Part shown: positions 5,682-7,120 of the stretch, one piece after another
Layout: each line of letters begins with the position of its first letter
Numbering within the stretch: the first letter of the stretch is position 1
DNA from: AP-16 sp036395835
Lineage (GTDB): Bacteria > Pseudomonadota > Alphaproteobacteria > Rhizobiales > Xanthobacteraceae
Direction of reading: 5' to 3'
DNA: 7,120 nucleotides
NCBI GenBank assembly: GCA_036395835.1
Contig: DASWCW010000333.1
Coordinates: forward strand, 1 to 7,120
Translations under genes and position numbers: made by a program
Notes under the pieces: model-generated
What the model was told of the DNA's origin: nothing
Database searches by the model: none
The model's input: the letters and a program-made list of their open reading frames with translations, nothing else

Positions 5682-6614
5682 ATGCGTATCGCCATCATGG
5701 GGTCAGGAGCCGTCGGCGGCTATTTCGGCGCGCGTCTCGCCGCCGGCGGAAACGAGGTCACGTTCCTCGCGCGCGGCGCGCATCTTGCGGCGATGCGCGA
5801 GCACGGGCTTTTGGTCGAGAGCCCGCTCGGCGACATCAAGCTGCCGCAGGTCAGCGCCAGCGACGATCCGAAGACGATCGGGCCGGTCGATCTCGTCCTC
5901 GTCGCGGTCAAGCTGTGGGATACCGAGCAGGCGGCGCGCCAGATCGAGCCGCTGGTCCGCGACGGCGCCGCGGTCGTCTCGTTCCAGAACGGCGTTCAGA
6001 AGGACGATATCCTGCGACGGGTTCTGGGTGAGCCGGCGGTGATGGGAGGCGTGTGCTACGTGGGCGCTTCCATCGGGCGTCCGGGCGTGATCAGCCACAT
6101 CGGCAAGATGCAGCGGCTCGTATTCGGCGAATACGACGGCCGTCGCTCCTCGCGCGCCGAGGCGCTGCTCGAAGCATGCCGTCGCGGCGGGATCGACGCA
6201 GAGGTCAGCACCGACATCAAGCGCGCGATCTGGGAAAAATTCGTGTTCCTCGTCGCCATGTCGGGGGCGACTTCGAGCATTCGCCTCACGATCGGGCCGA
6301 TCCGCCAAAACCCCCGCACCAGAGCGTTCTTTCTCGATCTGATGCGCGAGGTCGTCGCGGTCGGTCGCGCCTGCGGGATCGCCCTGAGCGAGGATTTCCC
6401 GGAGCAACGCATGACCTTCGGCGACAGCTTGCCGGCTGAAATGACCTCATCGATGCACAACGATCTCGAGCGCGGCAATCGGCTGGAGGTCGATTGGCTC
6501 AGCGGAGGCGTGGTCGAGCTCGGCAAATCGGTCGGCGTGGCGACCCCGCTCAATCGCGCGGTGAGAGACATACTGGCACTGCATGCAAACGGCAAAGCCG
6601 TGGGCTCGATATGA
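5682..6614 (+). CDS. Ketopantoate reductase-family (ApbA/PanE) 2-oxoacid reductase
   Basis: A 310-residue cytoplasmic NAD(P)H-dependent oxidoreductase. The type reaction is reduction of 2-dehydropantoate to D-pantoate in coenzyme A synthesis, but many paralogues act on other 2-oxo/2-hydroxy acids. The Rossmann glycine motif GSGAVGGYFG is at 7-16, and R31 after the second strand (FLARG) suits NADPH binding. VSFQNGVQ at 99-106 contains the conserved Asn103. The C-terminal domain carries IWEKF with the catalytic-type Lys186, and NRLEVDWLSG with Glu269, equivalent to the E. coli PanE Lys/Glu pair. ATG 5682 has GGGAG 6 bases upstream and begins exactly at the first Rossmann strand; the open frame upstream to 5382 is antisense to the hydrolase gene and is not used. 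Its stop overlaps the next start as ATGA. Pairing with a mandelate-racemase-like gene argues for a catabolic role rather than housekeeping PanE. Confidence 0.9.
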   Translation: MRIAIMGSGAVGGYFGARLAAGGNEVTFLARGAHLAAMREHGLLVESPLGDIKLPQVSASDDPKTIGPVDLVLVAVKLWDTEQAARQIEPLVRDGAAVVSFQNGVQKDDILRRVLGEPAVMGGVCYVGASIGRPGVISHIGKMQRLVFGEYDGRRSSRAEALLEACRRGGIDAEVSTDIKRAIWEKFVFLVAMSGATSSIRLTIGPIRQNPRTRAFFLDLMREVVAVGRACGIALSEDFPEQRMTFGDSLPAEMTSSMHNDLERGNRLEVDWLSGGVVELGKSVGVATPLNRAVRDILALHANGKAVGSI

Positions 6615-7120
6615 CCGCGTTTCTGACCATTCGCGGCGTGCGCAGCGTGGCGGTGGAACTGCCGATGGCGCGCGCGCTCCGCACCAGCGCGCAGACGATC
6701 GACCGCGCCACCCTGCTGCTGATCGACCTCGACACCAACGAAGGGGTGACAGGCCGCGCCTATCTGTTCTGTTACTTGAAGGCGGCGGCCGCGCCGATCG
6801 CACGCATGCTGCAGGAGGCGGCCCGGATCGTGAACGGCGAAAGACTGGCGCCGCTCGAGCTTCGGACGAAACTCCATCGCCATTTCCGCCTGATCGGTGT
6901 GCAGGGCATCGTTCGCATGGCGATTGCGGGGCTCGACGTCGCGTGCTGGGACGCTTCGGCAATCGCCGCAGGCCTACCGCTGGTGCGTATGCTCGGCGGC
7001 GTCCCCAAGCCGGTGCCCGCCTACAACAGCAACGGGCTCGGGCTGATGGCGCCCGAAGCGGCCGCCGACGAAGCCGAAGCGCTGCTCGAAGGCGGCTTTC
7101 GCGCGATCAAGCTGCGGCTC
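6611..7120 (+). CDS. Mandelate racemase-like enolase-superfamily enzyme, 3' end outside window
   Basis: The first 170 residues of an enzyme usually about 360-380 long; the frame is still open at the window end. These enzymes abstract the proton alpha to a carboxylate using Mg2+, giving racemisation, dehydration or cycloisomerisation. The N-terminal capping domain follows mandelate racemase closely: LLLIDLDTNEGVTGRAYLF (35-53) with Tyr55, matching Tyr54 of the Pseudomonas putida enzyme; IVRMAIAGLDVACWDA (100-115); and PVPAYNSNGLG (134-144) with Ser140, matching Ser139. The barrel begins with EGGFRAIKLRL, where Lys167 matches Lys164 but Arg169 stands in place of base Lys166. The Mg2+ ligands and the His-Asp base lie past the end. 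The ATG overlaps the previous stop (ATGA), implying an operon with the ketopantoate-reductase-family gene. Substrate specificity cannot be set from this half. Confidence 0.88.
   Translation, partial: MTAFLTIRGVRSVAVELPMARALRTSAQTIDRATLLLIDLDTNEGVTGRAYLFCYLKAAAAPIARMLQEAARIVNGERLAPLELRTKLHRHFRLIGVQGIVRMAIAGLDVACWDASAIAAGLPLVRMLGGVPKPVPAYNSNGLGLMAPEAAADEAEALLEGGFRAIKLRL

Noticed and set aside
1..7120. CRISPR array, insertion sequence, tRNA, rRNA or prophage signals
   Set aside because: No regularly spaced repeats, transposase motifs, terminal inverted repeats or RNA-gene signatures were seen on either strand.

Overview
The window is high-GC DNA from a proteobacterium. Codon use, gene families and tight gene packing suggest an alphaproteobacterium, most likely Hyphomicrobiales (Bradyrhizobium/Xanthobacteraceae-like); this placement is an inference. 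There are no RNA genes, insertion sequences, CRISPR arrays or phage genes. It reads as ordinary chromosomal metabolic and envelope gene content, and I found no convincing undescribed multi-gene system.

Layout. Positions 1-843 hold a Met-rich four-helix membrane protein (142-603, +) with a strong hairpin before it and two hairpins after it. A weakly supported one-helix small ORF follows (844-1182, +), then an OsmC-family protein with both redox cysteines (1280-1741, +). Converging on it is a GT-C/GT87-type polytopic glycosyltransferase (1835-3154, -) whose natural C-terminal helix lies in another frame (to 1797), pointing to a single-base frameshift in a G run. Divergent from that gene is a soluble DUF2064/TIGR04282-type glycosyltransferase (3350-4129, +). 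Membrane and cytosolic glycosyltransferases side by side suggest a shared glycolipid or surface-glycan pathway.

The right half holds two transcription units running away from each other. Leftward, a haloalkane-dehalogenase-like alpha/beta hydrolase (4544-5470, -) is translationally coupled by an ATGA overlap to a conserved-looking 132-residue protein of unknown function (4149-4547, -). Rightward, a ketopantoate-reductase-family protein (5682-6614, +) is coupled by another ATGA overlap to a mandelate-racemase-like enolase-superfamily enzyme that runs off the window (6611-7120, +). Between the units lies a perfect 20-bp palindrome (5549-5568) with extra half-sites, the best regulatory signal in the window. 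The gene pairing suggests catabolism of 2-hydroxy/2-oxo acids, possibly with a halogenated or lactone/ester substrate, under control of a repressor encoded elsewhere.

The points most worth a second look are the palindrome, the K-x-R substitution in the racemase-like enzyme where mandelate racemase has K-x-K, and the apparent frameshift in the membrane glycosyltransferase.
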